A stretch of 64,000 bases of DNA, from NCBI GenBank assembly GCA_022496185.1, contig WTXG01000050.1, positions 140,185 through 204,184 of the forward strand, in the 5' to 3' direction. This DNA comes from Multifurca ochricompacta (Eukaryota; Basidiomycota; Agaricomycetes; Russulales; Russulaceae). Position numbers and translations under genes: made by a program. The notes beneath the pieces were generated by a model that worked only from the letters and a program-made list of their open reading frames with translations, was not told the DNA's origin and searched no databases. Below are positions 19,436-31,293 of the stretch, one piece after another (position 1 is the stretch's first letter; every line of letters begins with the position of its first letter).

Positions 19436-21589
19436 TCATTCCAGCACTAGTCCAAATCCAGTTACCATGAGATCAAAAGATGATCTAGGCAGAGACTTTG
19501 TAAGGCCATCTGCTAGCATCTCTCCAGTGGGAGTTCGTACCAAGTCAATCTGGTGTGATTCTACATACTCCCTAATGGCATGGTACTTTATTGGTATGTG
19601 CTTTGATCACCTTCCTGTGACAGGGTTTAATGCAAGATCTACTGCACCCTTATTGTCACAATGCAGTTGTATGGGTGAATCAACTTCATATCCCAATTCC
19701 TGCATGAATGTCCTATACCACGCTGCCTGATTTGAAGCCTCAGCAAGGCTCATATACTCGGCTTCAGTGGTGGACTGTGCTACTGTCTTCTGCTTTCTGG
19801 AACACCAGCTAATGGCTCCATTAGCAAGGAAAAAGACATAGCCTGAGGTGGAGTGGCAGTCCTCTTGATCTCCCCATGAGGAGTCCACATAGCCGTGAAG
19901 GCCAGCTTCACCATTCCCTCCAGAATAGCGCAACTTGTAGTCTTTTGTAGCATTTAAGTAAGCTAAGACATACTTTGCTAGTTGCATGTGCTGCTGGGAA
20001 GGGTTGGAAGCGAATTGGCTAAGGCGTGCAACAGCAAAACTAATGTCAGGTCTGCTTCCAATATGCACCCAAAGCAGAGACCCCATTAACTGCTGATACT
20101 TCTTAATATCAGAAGTAGATGCCTGGTCTTCAAACTTGACCAAATGAACATCCACGCCAGAGGGTAGAGGAGTATATACTGGGTTGGAATCCCCCATTCC
20201 AAACTTCTCAACTATGGAAGACACATAGGCTGTTTGGTCAATATCCAGTGTCTTGTTAGGATGATCCCTGGTGATATTAACTCCAAGGTAAGACTGGATT
20301 TTGCCAAGATCGGTCATCTCATATCAGTTAGATAGAGAGTCCTTCAGCCATTGAATCTTCTTAGTGGAGGACCCAAGTATAGTGATGTCATCAACATATA
20401 GAATGACGAAAAGTGAACCATCCCCCTCTTGGTGATGATACATATATACTCCTGCATCAGAGTATGTCCAAGTGAAGCTCAGTTCATTGAGAACTGCATG
20501 GAATTGCAAGTTCCATGCCTGGGAAGCTTGTTTGAGGCCATACAGAGCCTTCTGTAGCCTACAAACTTTGGACTCTTGTCCAGCAACAACAAAACCAATA
20601 GGTTGCTCCATATAAATCTCCTCATCCAGATCACCATGTAGGAATGCTGATTTGACATCCATCTGGTGGATTTCCCAATCCTCAAGCACGGCCAATGCTA
20701 ATAATAGTCTAAGAGACTCAAATCTGGTGACTGGGGAGAAGGTTTCATTGAAATCCACCCCCTCTATTTGGGTGAACCCTTTTGCTACAAGCCTAGCACG
20801 AAAGCGTCCATCTGCTTTCAATTTAAAGACCCACTTTGACTTTACAGCCTTTCTACCTTCAGGAAGGTCTTCAAGGCACCACACTTTAAGTTTTTCTAAG
20901 GCATCAATTTCATATTGACATGCCTCAAGCCAATCACTGGCATTATCAGACTCCATTGCTTCTTTAAAAGTAAGAGGATCCCTATACGGGGATCCTGCAG
21001 CATTGAGTAGATCCATCTGACCAAGTCTGGAAGAACCCTGCACAAACTCTGCATTATCCTCATTGTAGAAGTGGGGATTCAGATGACGATTGTGATTGGG
21101 ACGTGCAGTATCCAAGTCTAAATCTTCTTGGATTGCCCTATCTCGTTGTTCAGAGCGTGGACTTGTCCTCTGAAAATTAGGTTGAGGAAGTCTGCCTGCA
21201 ATTCTTTCTGATTTTCTAATTGCATGGGTTCTTTTGGGAGGGGAGGAAGGTTCCATGACTTGTGATGGAGGAGTCTGATATATAGTCTGAGGGTGTGTGG
21301 TGTCTACATTACATGTGGGTGTGGTAGGCTGAGGTGGTAATTGAGGAGGTATGATGTCCTCCTGTTCCTCTTCTAGGTCTTCGTCATCTTGAGGAGCCTC
21401 AGGAACATGTGTAGCAGTTGCTGGTGGTGGCTGGACATTGCCACCAGGTATAGTAAATGAGCCACCTTCACTAGGTTGCTCTATTGGTTTATCTGCTCTG
21501 CTGTCCTTCACAGAGCGGGATGGGAAGGATCTCTCATCAAATGTAACATCTCGTGAAGAGATGAGAGACTGGATACGACTATCCCAAAG
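19436..21589 (-). pseudogene. Copia F pol: integrase C-terminal region, RT and RNase H
   Basis: The 3' half of Copia Gag-Pol, after insertion E. It opens with LWDSRIQSLISSRDVTFDER, then a Pro-rich spacer, then RT: KVWCLEDLPEGRKAVKSKW, RFRARLVAKGFTQ, FSPVTRFES, QMDVKSAFLHGDLDEEIYM, ALYGLKQA and the catalytic LYVDDITIL (near 20390). TGA at about 20324-20326 follows SLSN where a sense codon is expected. RNase H follows: IGSRPDISFAVARLSQF, YVDSSWGDQEDCHSTSGY, AEYMSLAEA. TGA at 19607-19609 replaces Arg before SKHIPIKYH. The frame ends at 19436. From the stop to the LTR (19141-19435) I see only 3' untranslated sequence. Confidence 0.92.
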
Positions 21590-22183
21590 TGTAACGCCTG
21601 GTGCGGGCGTTCGTCACAACGTGTGAGGAGTCACGTAGCAAAACTACAAAGTCAAGTGTGCACTGTCTTTCAAGTACACGGAGTTCGAGTGAGAAGTCAA
21701 TACCAAGGAGCTAATCCCTTAGTACCGGTGAGCGGAGGAGTGCCAGAAGCACTGAGACAATTCAAAGGTCGGGTCTTAGGAATCACCCAGAAGGTAATGC
21801 ACCAAGTCGATTAAGAAGTCGAGTCTAAGGCATACAGGCTATCTAGGCAGGCCTTATATACGTAATAGAGGTCGGAGTCTGAATCGGAGTATCGTACTTG
21901 GCGTATCAACAAGATCGTAATATGTCCAAAGAGGGAACGGAGTCAAGTGGGCCAGATGAGAATATACGTAGACGGATCTGGTATAGTCATGATTCTGGTG
22001 GGAAAATACGTAAGTGTTCCGACGTAAAGTACGAGTCATAGATAAGCACAGCATGAGTCAGAGATAAGGGACAAACAGGGACAAAGCCTGTCACAACACA
22101 GTCAACAAAGAGGATCAACACGTCCCAACAACAAGTCACATGATGGGGAAAGGAGACAAGACGATGCAGTGGGGTTTGTAACA
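21590..22183 (-). repeat. Element E 3' LTR
   Basis: 594 bp, nearly identical to 28524-29117. The minus-strand polypurine tract AGAGAGGGGGTAA is at 22184-22196. The start segment here reads AGACTCGACTT, an exact match to the element's primer site. Confidence 0.93.
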
Positions 22184-22214
22184 TTACCCCCTCTCTAAGT
22201 CCTAGCAGAGCCAG

Positions 22215-23405
22215 CTAGATTGGCATACCATCGTCATCCTGGACAAGGGAGAGATAGTCGTCGGCTACGGCATAGTGATCAGCATCGTAGTTTTCCTTTT
22301 CTTCGTCTGCGGGGCAAACGTGTGTTCGTAGAAAACCGTAGGGCCCCCGTCTCCCACAGCGAAAGCAGCCATCGTAAACATGACAGTCGATCTCTCGATG
22401 ACCGGCATTGTGGGAGAGACACTTGCCACACCACCCTGAGGGGTTCTGGATGGTGGGGGCCTGCGTGAGCCGTCGGAACAAGCATTGGCGACTCCAGTGC
22501 GAGGTGCTTTGACAATGTCGGCATCATTTCGCGGCCTTGGGGCAACACCAGCTGAGATGGTACTTGCTGCTGCAGCGCCAGCAAAGCTTGCCATCAGGAT
22601 TTTCATGGAGGCGTGGCATTTCAAGGCAGTGGGGGTTAAGCCGGGGTGCAAGGTCGAGGTGGCGACGAGGGAGTGGTCGCGCAAAAATATCGGCGTACCG
22701 TTCGGAAATGATTTGGTAAGCCTCTCCGTGTTCCAACCGTGTCCTGATGCTCACCAGGTGCTGCTCTATATCAAAGACCCCCCGGTTAAGCTTTACCATC
22801 TGTCGTTCGTAGTCGCGGCGTTGCATCTCTAAGTTATCCTGAAGTGCCTGGAACTTGCGGAGTCGTGCAATTTTGGCGGTTAATCGCGGCATCCGTAGGT
22901 CTCGAAGTACTTCATTAATTGCAAAGGCGTGTGGGTCATGGGCTGAGAGATGTTGCAAATGTTCAGGCCCTAGGACAAAATGCAGTCGTCCGACGTTCTT
23001 CTCTTCGAGATAGACCCAGGCCCCATAGACAGGCCCTCCCTTCTCTAGGCACCCAGCTACGTCCATACCTTCATTGGTGTAATAAATATATTTGGCCACC
23101 TCTGTAGTGCCGTCGTTCTTGGTCGATGGGATCATAAGCGGGAAGTAGAATTGTGAGTTGGGGTTGTTGGGGAAGAAGGGGAACTCAGGAGACTTGTCAC
23201 CGAAATCAATGTCAATCAGGTTGTTTGGATGGGGGTGTTCGGGCAAATTAAAATCTTTGTCGATGTCGATGATTCTGTCCCCTTGGGCCACTTGGGCAGT
23301 CGCATCGTAGTTAATAGGAGAAAGTGGGCGAGAAGGAGGATGCAGAGGAGTAAGTATGGGAAACGCATCGATGGCGGCAGAGGCGTGGATCTTAGATGAT
23401 GACAT
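22215..23405 (-). pseudogene. ORF3 region of element E, fused in frame to Pol
   Basis: 396 codons homologous to ORF3 of B, D and G, from MSSSKIHASAAIDAF (ATG at 23403-23405) to QDDDGMPI. It shares PEFPFFPNNPNSQFYFPL, YYTNEGMDVAGC, GPVYGAWVYLEE, a helical region, and the four Cys/His modules (CWRCSSKYHLSWCC, CRHCQSTSHWSRQC, CGKCLSHNAGHREIDC, CFRCGRRGPYGF followed by HVC). It lies in the same frame as the chromodomain, with a linker of about 25-30 residues and no stop between, so it would be a C-terminal Pol domain. A TGA at 22524-22526 replaces Trp between the first two knuckles. It ends 31 nt from the LTR. Confidence 0.88.
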
Positions 23406-26400
23406 GGGTGAGTTTCTGATCAGTTGTGGGGGAGAGAGCTGTTTGGCAACTCGTATTTTCTCTGGCTCTTTATCTGCCTCTGGGTGGCGTCTATAGAAGT
23501 CTTCGATGAGCTTGGGTGCAAAGACATCCGCAGCAGGTTCCCACGAGCTGTCGGCATCTGGGAATCCCTTCCATTTGATCAAGTAATGAAGTCTTCGATT
23601 ACGTCCTCGACCCTTCCATTTGGTGTCAGCAATATGTTCTACTTCCCATTCCGGTTCTCCATCAACGAGGTCAGGGGGAGGTCTGGGAAAGTTCTGTCCA
23701 TGAATGGCGGTTTCTTTGTACGGCGTCAGAAGGTTCGCATGGAAGACAGGGTGTATCTTCCAGGTGGCGGGTAACATGAGCTTATACATAATGTCCAAGA
23801 GCTTCTGTTCGATCACGAAGGGGCCATGGCGTCTGGGAGCTAATTTTGCCGTTGGGTGTGACATGTGGATATTGCGCCCTTCTAGCCAGACTTGATCTCC
23901 GACATGGTAGGGCATAAACTTAGTGGGCTTCTCGGCCAGGGTCCTTTGCGCCTTCTGAAGATTTCTACTGGCTGATTCCCATATTTCTTCCCATTGGTCG
24001 ATGCGCTGTGTCACAGATGGTACATTCGTAGGTTTGTCTGTCCATGTAGTGCAGGGGTTCCATCCCATAATAAGGGAGAAGGGAGTGGTCTTTGTCGTTC
24101 CATTTGGCCAACTATTATGCGCAAACTCAGCTGTTGCTAGCCATCCTGCCCAGTCATTCTGTCGTTCGTTACACCAGAACCGAAGGTATTGTTCTAGCCA
24201 TTGGTTCGTCCGTTCCGACTGTCCATCCGTCTGAGGGTGATACGCAGTGGAGATGTTCTGCTGAATGTCGAGACGTTTACAGAGGGCTCGAGCGAACATG
24301 GAGGCGAATCGTGGGTCTTGGTCAGAAATAATCTTCTGTGGCAGTCCGTAATGTCGGTAGACATGATTCAGGTAGAGTTTCGCAACTCCCTCTGCTGATA
24401 TTGTCTCGTTACAGGGGATGAAGAGGGCAGCCTTTGAATAGTCGTGGTCTGTGATGGTGAGTATCGAGTCGTATCCTTGTGACCGTGGGAGTTTGACAAT
24501 GAAGTCCATGGCGATGGTCTGAAAGGGAGCTGTCGCAACTGGTGTGATGGGTGAAAGTGCTGGCGGTCTCGGGTGAGTGTTTACTTTGTTCGCCTGGCAT
24601 TCTGCACATCCTTTGATGTATGCTTCAATGTCCTTTTTCATGTTTGGCCACCAGTAATCTCGTTTGGCAAGGGCGTAGGTATTTGCAATGCCAGGGTGTC
24701 CTGCAGAGGGAAGGTCGTGGTGAAAATGAATCACCCCCCTCTTAATGTTGTCGCCACCGGTGACAACCAATCGATCGCTGTCCTTCCACCAGAGGCCGTC
24801 CTTTATCTTTATGTTGTGCGGTTCTGCCCAAGATTTGCATAATTCCTGGTTCATATTCTGCATAACTTGGGCCCACAAATCCATGTTGTGGAGGCTAACT
24901 ACAGCGGTCTTTGCGAAGACGTCTTCTGGTAAAACAACGATGTTGTCATTGTCGTTTTCTCCTTCATCTCGTCCGGCTGGTCTGGACAGGGCGTCGGCTC
25001 GTGCATTACGAGCCCCGGGTAGGTGCTTGAGTATGAAGTTATACTCTTCAAGCTCCAGGACTTCTCGTGCTATTCGTCAGCTGATCTTGTGCGGTTCTCT
25101 CCAGTACAAAAGGTTGGAGTGGTCGGTATAGATGATGGTTTTGTGCGGAGATCCAGCCAAATATGGTCGCCAATGTCATAACGCTTTAACGATAGCCAAT
25201 AATTCCCTGTCCCAAATGTCATAATTTCTTTCTGCCGGTGAGAACATTTCCAAGTAGAATGCGACGGGATGAAGAATTCCTTCAGTATTTCTCTGCGACA
25301 AGACTGCGCCATTGGCATACATGGAAGCATCGACCTCCAGTTCAAAGGGTTTGGCTAGGTCGGGTTGAATAAGAACCGGCTCAGAGCTGATAATTGTTTT
25401 AATCTGGTCGAATGCTTTCTGCTGTAGTTCGTCCCAGTGCCAGGGCATGTCTTTTTTCAACAAATCATTAAGCGGTCGGGTGATGGCCAAGAATCCTTTG
25501 ACGAAGCGTCGGTAGAAATTACAGAATCCAATGAATGATCTGACATCCTTTGTACATTGTGGGGCGGTCCATTCTCGAATGCCTTGTACCTTCACAGGGT
25601 CCATGCGTACTTGTCCCCCTTCTAGGATAACCCCCAGGTATTCAACCGTTGTCTGTTCGAAGGAGCATTTGGCGGGTTTCAGATAGAGGTCATGTTTTGC
25701 CAGGATCTCCAGTACTTCGTGAACTCGGGTTCGATGGTGATGGATGTCATCCTTCGTGGCTACCAAAATGTCATCCATGTACACCACAACCTCCTCTGTG
25801 AGGATCAGGTCTCGGAAAATGTGATTCATCATGGCTTGGAAGGTCGCCGGTGAGTTTGTCAAGCCAAAGAACATAACGTTGGGTTCAAAGAGTCCTTGAT
25901 TGGTCTTGAAGGCGGCTTTAGGCTGGTCACCTTCTCGGATACGAATGTTGTTATACCCCCAACGAATGTCCATTTTCGAAAACAAGGCTTTGTCGTGCAT
26001 TTTATCAATGATTTCTGAGATTAAAGGAAGTGGGTAGTTGTTTTTCACCGTGAGTTCGTTAATTCGTCTGTAGTCTTGTACCGGTCGCAGTTTCCTGTCC
26101 TTCTTCTTAATGAAAAAGAAGGGTGACGCATAAGGCGAGTTGGAAGGTCGTATATATCCTTTCGCCAGGTGTTCCTCCAGGAAGGTAGAAAGCGCTTCCT
26201 TTTCTGGTTGTGATAAGGGATAGATCTTACAGTCCACTGATCGTGGGGCATCCGGGACGAAGTCAATAGCATGGTCCCAAGGTTGAGAGGGAGGGAAGCG
26301 TTGTGATTCTTCTTCTGAGAAGACCTTCCAGTGTCGATGATATTCTGCCGGGACTACTTCTTCAAACGTCTTTTCTGGGTTCTTCTGTGCCTCTGCCTGG

Positions 26401-26981
26401 GCCAGTTCCAATGACTTCATAACATAACAATACACCTGATCCACAGGTTCTACGTCACTCCAGGTGACAGCCGATCCCATGACAATAGCATGGGTGAGAG
26501 GGTGTCGTGCAGCATAGTCATACCCTAGGGACGTGATGATGACTGGGTAGAAGTCCCTATCCATGGTGGCCTCTGCCCAATTGATCTTGGGTTCGAATGC
26601 TGCCAACCATGGGTATCCTAGAACCATGTCTTCCTCTCCTAGATCTGTGATGAGGAAACGAAGTTGCTTCGTTCGTTCCCCAACTTGTACTTCCAAATCA
26701 CAGCAATGCGTGATCTTCCCAGCTTTGTTAGCTGTCCCATCTATGTTCCAAATGTTTTTCTCTTGGGGGAGTAACTGCGTCCCCAGTCCTAGCGTCCTCT
26801 GGAGTCGTTGGCTAATGAAGTTGTCTGTAGCTCCAGAGTCAATCAAGATTCGTCTGTCGGCCGTCTTCTGTTTGGTTTCAAAATGTACTGGTATTTTTAA
26901 TGATTTGAAACGACTAGTGTACACAGAAGTTACATGGAGTGCTCTTGCCCAGGCCGATGGGGTCGAGCCGATCAAAAATCC
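23406..26981 (-). pseudogene. Element E pol: protease to chromodomain, nearly intact
   Basis: Protease (ILIDSGATDNFISQ, about 26810-26860; LGYPWLAAFEPKINW), RT ([40 protein letters not shown] near 25770), RNase H (LEVDASMYANGAVL, WDRELLAIVKAL, YTDHSNLLYW), integrase (HHDLPSAGH, CAECQANK, MDFIVKLPRS, ISDQDPRFAS, DGQSERTNQWLEQY) and chromodomain (EWEVEHIADT, HYLIKWKGFPDADSSWEP). Two TGA stops in RNase H, at 25176-25178 and 25077-25079, both replace Arg. Otherwise the frame runs straight on into ORF3. Catalytic residues are retained, so it is a recently decayed copy. Confidence 0.93.
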
Positions 26982-28501
26982 TTTTGGCCAAAGGCCTTGT
27001 CGACGATCAAGGCATGTACTGCCTCGTCTTCGTTCATCATATGCTCCCAGATGGCTGCCGCTTTCTGTTCTTTGGTCTTTGGGGCGGTCACTGGGTTTTC
27101 TTTTACTGGGGTAGGTAGGTTCTGCACTGGCGGTGTCGTGATGGCGGCGGCTACTGTTGCTTCAGCGGCACGAACTGTCCTTTTTGGGCAAAATCGCGAC
27201 ATATGCCCTTGCGCTCGGCAGTGAAAGCAGCGCCCTTCCTTCATGAGGTTCTTTTTTTCATCATCGGTAAGGGCTGCATGGGCCTTGGTGCGATCTGCCG
27301 ATGTGTCCATGGCGTTGGGGTCTCGAGGGTGGGTAGGTTTCACCCCAAACGCCGCCTTCCACTGATCACGGGTTTTACCCTTCTTCATATCAACTCCAAA
27401 TCGTGTTTGGAAGTCGAGATAATCCTGCTGCTGTGTTCTGGCAGCGCTTGTCCACTGGCTCCATGACTCGGGGTGATGGAATTGGATGATGTTTTTCACC
27501 AGGGGGTTGGGCAATCCCTGGGAGAAGAGGTCAAGCGTTGCCTCCTCATTCACATCGTACCCCGCTCTTTTGGCCAGGTTGCGAAATCTGGCTACATAGC
27601 CATCCAGGTCACCTCTCTCCATTTTGAGGGACTTCAGTTCTCTGGCAGCCTTCTGCTTGGCCTGCCCATCTGTGAAGGCGTCTTTGAATCTTTGCGCCAC
27701 TACATCCCACAGATCTTCGTCTGTGGTTCTGGTTCCGGCTGTAACTCTGTCGTTCAGCCATTCAATCTGCTCCATTGTCCAATCATCGACGGAATCCCCT
27801 CTGATAAGTGAGAGGAAGAGGTTGGTGTGTTGGAAGGGGTTCACAATCTGTGGGACGTCATGATTGAAATTTTTGAACGTCTCGAACTCGAGCATGAACT
27901 TCTTGCTCTGTGATCGATCACCAGTGAATGTTGTCGGCAGGACCCCCGTAAGGCGTCCTGATGGAGGGGGAAGGTTCGGGGCAGGGACAACTGGAGCGGG
28001 GTCGGGTAACTGTGCAGCGATGGTCGACATCTTTGGGTAGATGATGGTTGGGGTGTCTGAGGTTTGTCGTGTAATCTGGGGAGAGACTAAAGCAGGTGTT
28101 CTGAACGTAGTGCTCTCTGGTGCAACTGTCTGAGCCGTAAAACTAGTGGCTATGACTTGTGCGTCTTCGCTGCCTTCTTCGATATATTCTTCTGGTTCTG
28201 AATCTGTGACGATGGCTGGAGGATTTTCTCTCCAAGGTCCTAAGCCGTACTCTGGTGGGGTGGGTCCTGTGGTGACCCAGGAACGATGGCTTCTAGAGTA
28301 ACGGATACGGTACCAGACCCTCTTCTGTTCGTCGTATTCAACTGGCTGGTACTGATTGTCGTGATAGACGTAGTATCCAAACTCGGTTTCAAAATCTTTC
28401 CAGACGGCAGAGCCAAGGACTTGTTGTGAAAGATTATCCTCGTCTCGGCGGTCGATGAGTTCTTCGTTGTGCAAGGTCTGACTGCGGCTGGATGAAGCCA
28501 C
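26972..28501 (-). CDS. Element E gag, intact
   Basis: An intact 509-residue Gag, the structural protein of the virus-like particle. The ATG at 28499-28501 (MASSSRSQTLH) lies 22 nt from the LTR, directly after the primer site. The layout is a Tyr/Trp-rich N-terminal domain (DFETEFGYYVYHDNQYQPVE, VWYRIRYSRSHRSWVTT), a Pro/Thr linker, the capsid (TFTGDRSQSKKFMLEFETF, SLIRGDSVDDWTMEQIEW, RFRNLAKRAGYDVNEEATL, NPLVKNIIQFHHP), and one nucleocapsid knuckle, CFHCRAQGHMSRFC (about residues 430-445). It terminates GAT TTT TGA at the candidate frameshift site. It is the best-preserved gag in the window. Confidence 0.94.
   Translation of the reverse strand: MASSSRSQTLHNEELIDRRDEDNLSQQVLGSAVWKDFETEFGYYVYHDNQYQPVEYDEQKRVWYRIRYSRSHRSWVTTGPTPPEYGLGPWRENPPAIVTDSEPEEYIEEGSEDAQVIATSFTAQTVAPESTTFRTPALVSPQITRQTSDTPTIIYPKMSTIAAQLPDPAPVVPAPNLPPPSGRLTGVLPTTFTGDRSQSKKFMLEFETFKNFNHDVPQIVNPFQHTNLFLSLIRGDSVDDWTMEQIEWLNDRVTAGTRTTDEDLWDVVAQRFKDAFTDGQAKQKAARELKSLKMERGDLDGYVARFRNLAKRAGYDVNEEATLDLFSQGLPNPLVKNIIQFHHPESWSQWTSAARTQQQDYLDFQTRFGVDMKKGKTRDQWKAAFGVKPTHPRDPNAMDTSADRTKAHAALTDDEKKNLMKEGRCFHCRAQGHMSRFCPKRTVRAAEATVAAAITTPPVQNLPTPVKENPVTAPKTKEQKAAAIWEHMMNEDEAVHALIVDKAFGQKDF
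26973..26981 (-). promoter_or_regulatory. Candidate -1 frameshift site, element E gag/pol
   Basis: Minus-strand GGATTTTTG. The zero frame stops at TGA and the -1 frame begins TTG ATC GGC and is open into protease. Both flanking frames are intact here, so this is the cleanest example. Confidence 0.65.
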
Positions 28502-28510
28502 AGTGGGGAG

Positions 28511-28794
28511 AGACTCGACTTAATGTAACACCTGGTGCGGGCGTTTGTCACGACGTGTGAGGAGTCGCGTAGCAAAACTACGAAGTCAAGTGTGCACTGT
28601 CTTTCAAGTACACGGAGTTCGAGTGAGAAGTCAATACCAAGGAGCTAATCCCTTAGTACCGGTGAGCGGAGGAGTGCCAGAAGCACTGAGACAATTCAAA
28701 GGTCGGGTCTTAGGAATCACCCAGAAGGTAATGCACCAAGTTGATTAAGAAGTTGAGTCTAAGGCATACAGGCTATCTAGGCAGGCCTTATATA
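28511..28794 (-). promoter_or_regulatory. Element E promoter and self-priming site
   Basis: TATATAAG on the minus strand (28787-28794). The predicted start segment AGACTCAACTT (28750-28760) begins 34 nt downstream. The primer site next to the LTR contains AAGTCGAGTCT (28511-28521). It is one CpG transition from a perfect 11-nt match, and the 3' LTR copy is perfect. Confidence 0.72.
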
Positions 28795-29117
28795 CGTAAT
28801 AGAGGTCGGAGTCTGAATCGGAATATCGTACTCGGCATATCAACAAGATCGTAATATGTCCAAAGAGGGAACGGAGTCAAGTGGGCCAGATGAGAATATA
28901 CGTAGACGGATCTGGTATAGTCGTGATTCTGGTGGGAAAATACGTAAGCATTCCGACGTAAAGTACGAGTCATAGATAAGCACAGCATGAGTCAGAGATA
29001 AGGGACAAACAGGGACAAAGCCTGTCACAACACAGTCAACAAAGAGGATCAACACGTCCCAACAATGAGTCACATGATGGGGAAAGGAGACAAGACGACG
29101 CAGTGGGGTTTGTAACA
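28524..29117 (-). repeat. Element E 5' LTR
   Basis: 594 bp, TGTAAC...GTAACA. It differs from the other E LTR at only a handful of sites, mostly C/T or G/A. Confidence 0.93.
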
Positions 29118-29122
29118 CAAAG

Positions 29123-31293
29123 TGTATAGCCCTTAGAAGTGGGCTCATATCCGACAAAGACGGCTTCCCTGGCTTTGGGATCTAGTTTTCGCTGCTTGCC
29201 CTCTGGAACATGATAATAGGCTTTGCAACCAAAGACCTTAAAATACAAGACATCTGGTTTGTTCCCAACCAGAAGCTCAAGCAGAGTTTTCCACTTATTA
29301 GAACAAATGGGAGTTCTGTTATATATATGACATGCTGTTTCAACAGCACACTCCCAGAAGCCAAGGGACAGGCCAGCATCATGCAGCATGCTAGTGCCTT
29401 TTTCCATAATGGTTCTGTTGAACCTCTCGGCCCTTCCATTCTGTTGTGGACTATACGGCATTGTAAGTTTATGCTCTATGCCAAAATCTTCAAGCGTTGC
29501 CTTCAGCACCTTGTTCACATACTTGCCACCACGATCTGTATGAAGACACTTGATTTTATGATTGAATTTATTTTCTAGTAGTGTCTTCAGTTTATTAAAA
29601 CTGGTGTAAACAGATCTTTAGACTTCATTGGAACAATTAAAGTGTATTTGCTAAAGTCGTCCAAGAAGGTGGCAAAGTATAGATTCCCTTGTATTGAACT
29701 GCATTGCAAGGGACCTACAAGATCACTATGAAGGATCTCAAGGGGGGCTGATGCGCACTTTGAAGATGGGGGAAATGGAAGATGATGGGACTTGCCCATT
29801 TCACAGCCATAACACGGCTTGTCTTCCACTTGGCTATTATTAATTCTGAGGCCTTTAACCGCCTCAGGAGCATATCTCTTTAGGGCCTCTTTTGACATAT
29901 GCCCCATTCTTTGATGCCAGATTTCTAGTGAGGCAGATGCAGATGTATGGATACTATTCAGGATGTGTTTGCCTAGTACCCAATACAATTTGCCAAACTT
30001 CCATGCTTCCGCTATGATATTGTCGCCATATTTTATTGTTGCCTTCTTATTATCTAAGAACACAGTTGCCCCTTTTTCTACTAGGGCACTGGCGGAGAGT
30101 ATTTTATGTCCTCCAGGCATGTGGAGCACATTGCTCAATTCCAAGTTGAAACCTTGATCAGTCCTGATGACCACAGTGCCAACCCCACTTGTCTTGACTA
30201 TGGAGTTGTCACCTAGTGATACTTCATGGGTTGTGTCAACTTTATATGTATCAAAGTCTTCAAGGTTTGGACTGAAATGAGACATTGCTCCACTATCAAG
30301 CATCCAATAATCTGAGTTGATGTCCAGATTATAGGTGTGGACATAAAGGCAAATGCGAGGTGCTTCATGCACCTCCTCTATTTTGCCACTACCATTAACT
30401 ACAGTGGCTATAGTGTTTACATGTTGGGCCTCAGCCCTCTTCTTGTTCCCTGCCTTGCCTTTCTTGGCATTCTCCAGGTCCTTCTTCTTCTTTGCGCAAG
30501 CATTGGACTTGTGTCCAGGCTTTTGGCAATAGAAGCAGACCACCCCTTGTGAACCAGGGGCAGCAGCGGGAAGTGGTGATAAATTTGTATTTTTTGGTTT
30601 TGATTTGACAGGTGCAGCCTTAGATAGGACTGCACTACCACTTCCTGAGGGACCTGCCAGGCGACTCTCCTCATTCAGGAACCTTTGCACAAGGTCCTGA
30701 GGAGAATGACGCTCTGGATTGCCAGAGGCCAGTATAGAGCCGGCAATGGCACTGTAGGAGTCTGGGAGAGCTTTTAGCAATATGAAGCTCATCTGGAGGT
30801 CATTGACCTCCATCCCATTCTCCCTTAGGGTACTCCTGGCATCCAGGACCTTTTGTAATTGGGTCCTGAATTGCTGTCCTTCATCCAAACGGAAGGACAC
30901 CAGGGCAAGCCACAAATTATATGTGGCCATGCTACCTACAGAGCCATAAAGCCGCTCCAACTTATTATACTTCTCACTAAGAGAAGGATAATTGGCATCA
31001 GAAGCTACTTGGGAGTAGACTTCTTGGGTGACATTAAGAAAGAGGAGCCCAATTAACATTTCCTCTTCTCCCATCCATTCCTTAAGGATGGGATCAATGA
31101 CCTCCTTCTGCATTTTCTCCTTTTTGTCCTTGTCCTCTGGGAGAAGGGGCATATCAGGGTAGGGTGTAAGAATATGCCTCCTGAGCCCATTCATCCTCAA
31201 AAGGGCATTAAAGTTGGCAGACCAAACCTGCCAGTTGGAGCCATCAAGGTGCTCCATCTTGGAGGAGGGAGGGAAGACAATTGAGGACGGCAT
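29123..31293 (-). pseudogene. Copia F gag, protease and integrase
   Basis: The 5' half of Copia Gag-Pol. It starts MPSSIVFPPSSKMEHLDGSN (31293). The gag domain is of the Copia type (WSANFNALLRMNGLRRHI, LQMSFILLKALPDSYS), with knuckle CFYCQKPGHKSNAC, protease MLDSGAMSHFSP, and an integrase zinc domain (LEIWHQRMGHM with CYGCEMGK). Integrase core: FATFLDDFSKYT, HTDRGGKYV and NGRAERFNRTI supply the D, D, E residues. The first 568 codons (29587-31293) are open. A one-base indel near 29600 shifts the frame within the integrase core. Element E interrupts after SKGYTLC. Confidence 0.92.

Larger units (their letters stand above)
21590..29117 (-). mobile_element. Ty3/Gypsy chromovirus E inserted in Copia F
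   Basis: Complete insertion, 7528 bp, with two 594-bp LTRs (21590-22183 and 28524-29117) of the TGTAAC...GTAACA type and a perfect 5-bp duplication CAAAG (21585-21589 and 29118-29122). Its gag is intact. Pol has only a few stops. ORF3 is fused in frame to the end of Pol, unlike in B, D and G. Its LTR is a different family from that of A, B, D and G, but its primer-site and start sequence are the same. Confidence 0.95.

Noticed and set aside
21623..21814. Small ORF repeated at 21623-21814 and 28545-28748
   Set aside because: Located in the two LTRs of element E, antisense to the element; no coding evidence.
24409..24884. Host chromatin gene with a chromodomain
   Set aside because: Chromodomains here always follow integrase in Gypsy pol frames and are part of the retroelements.
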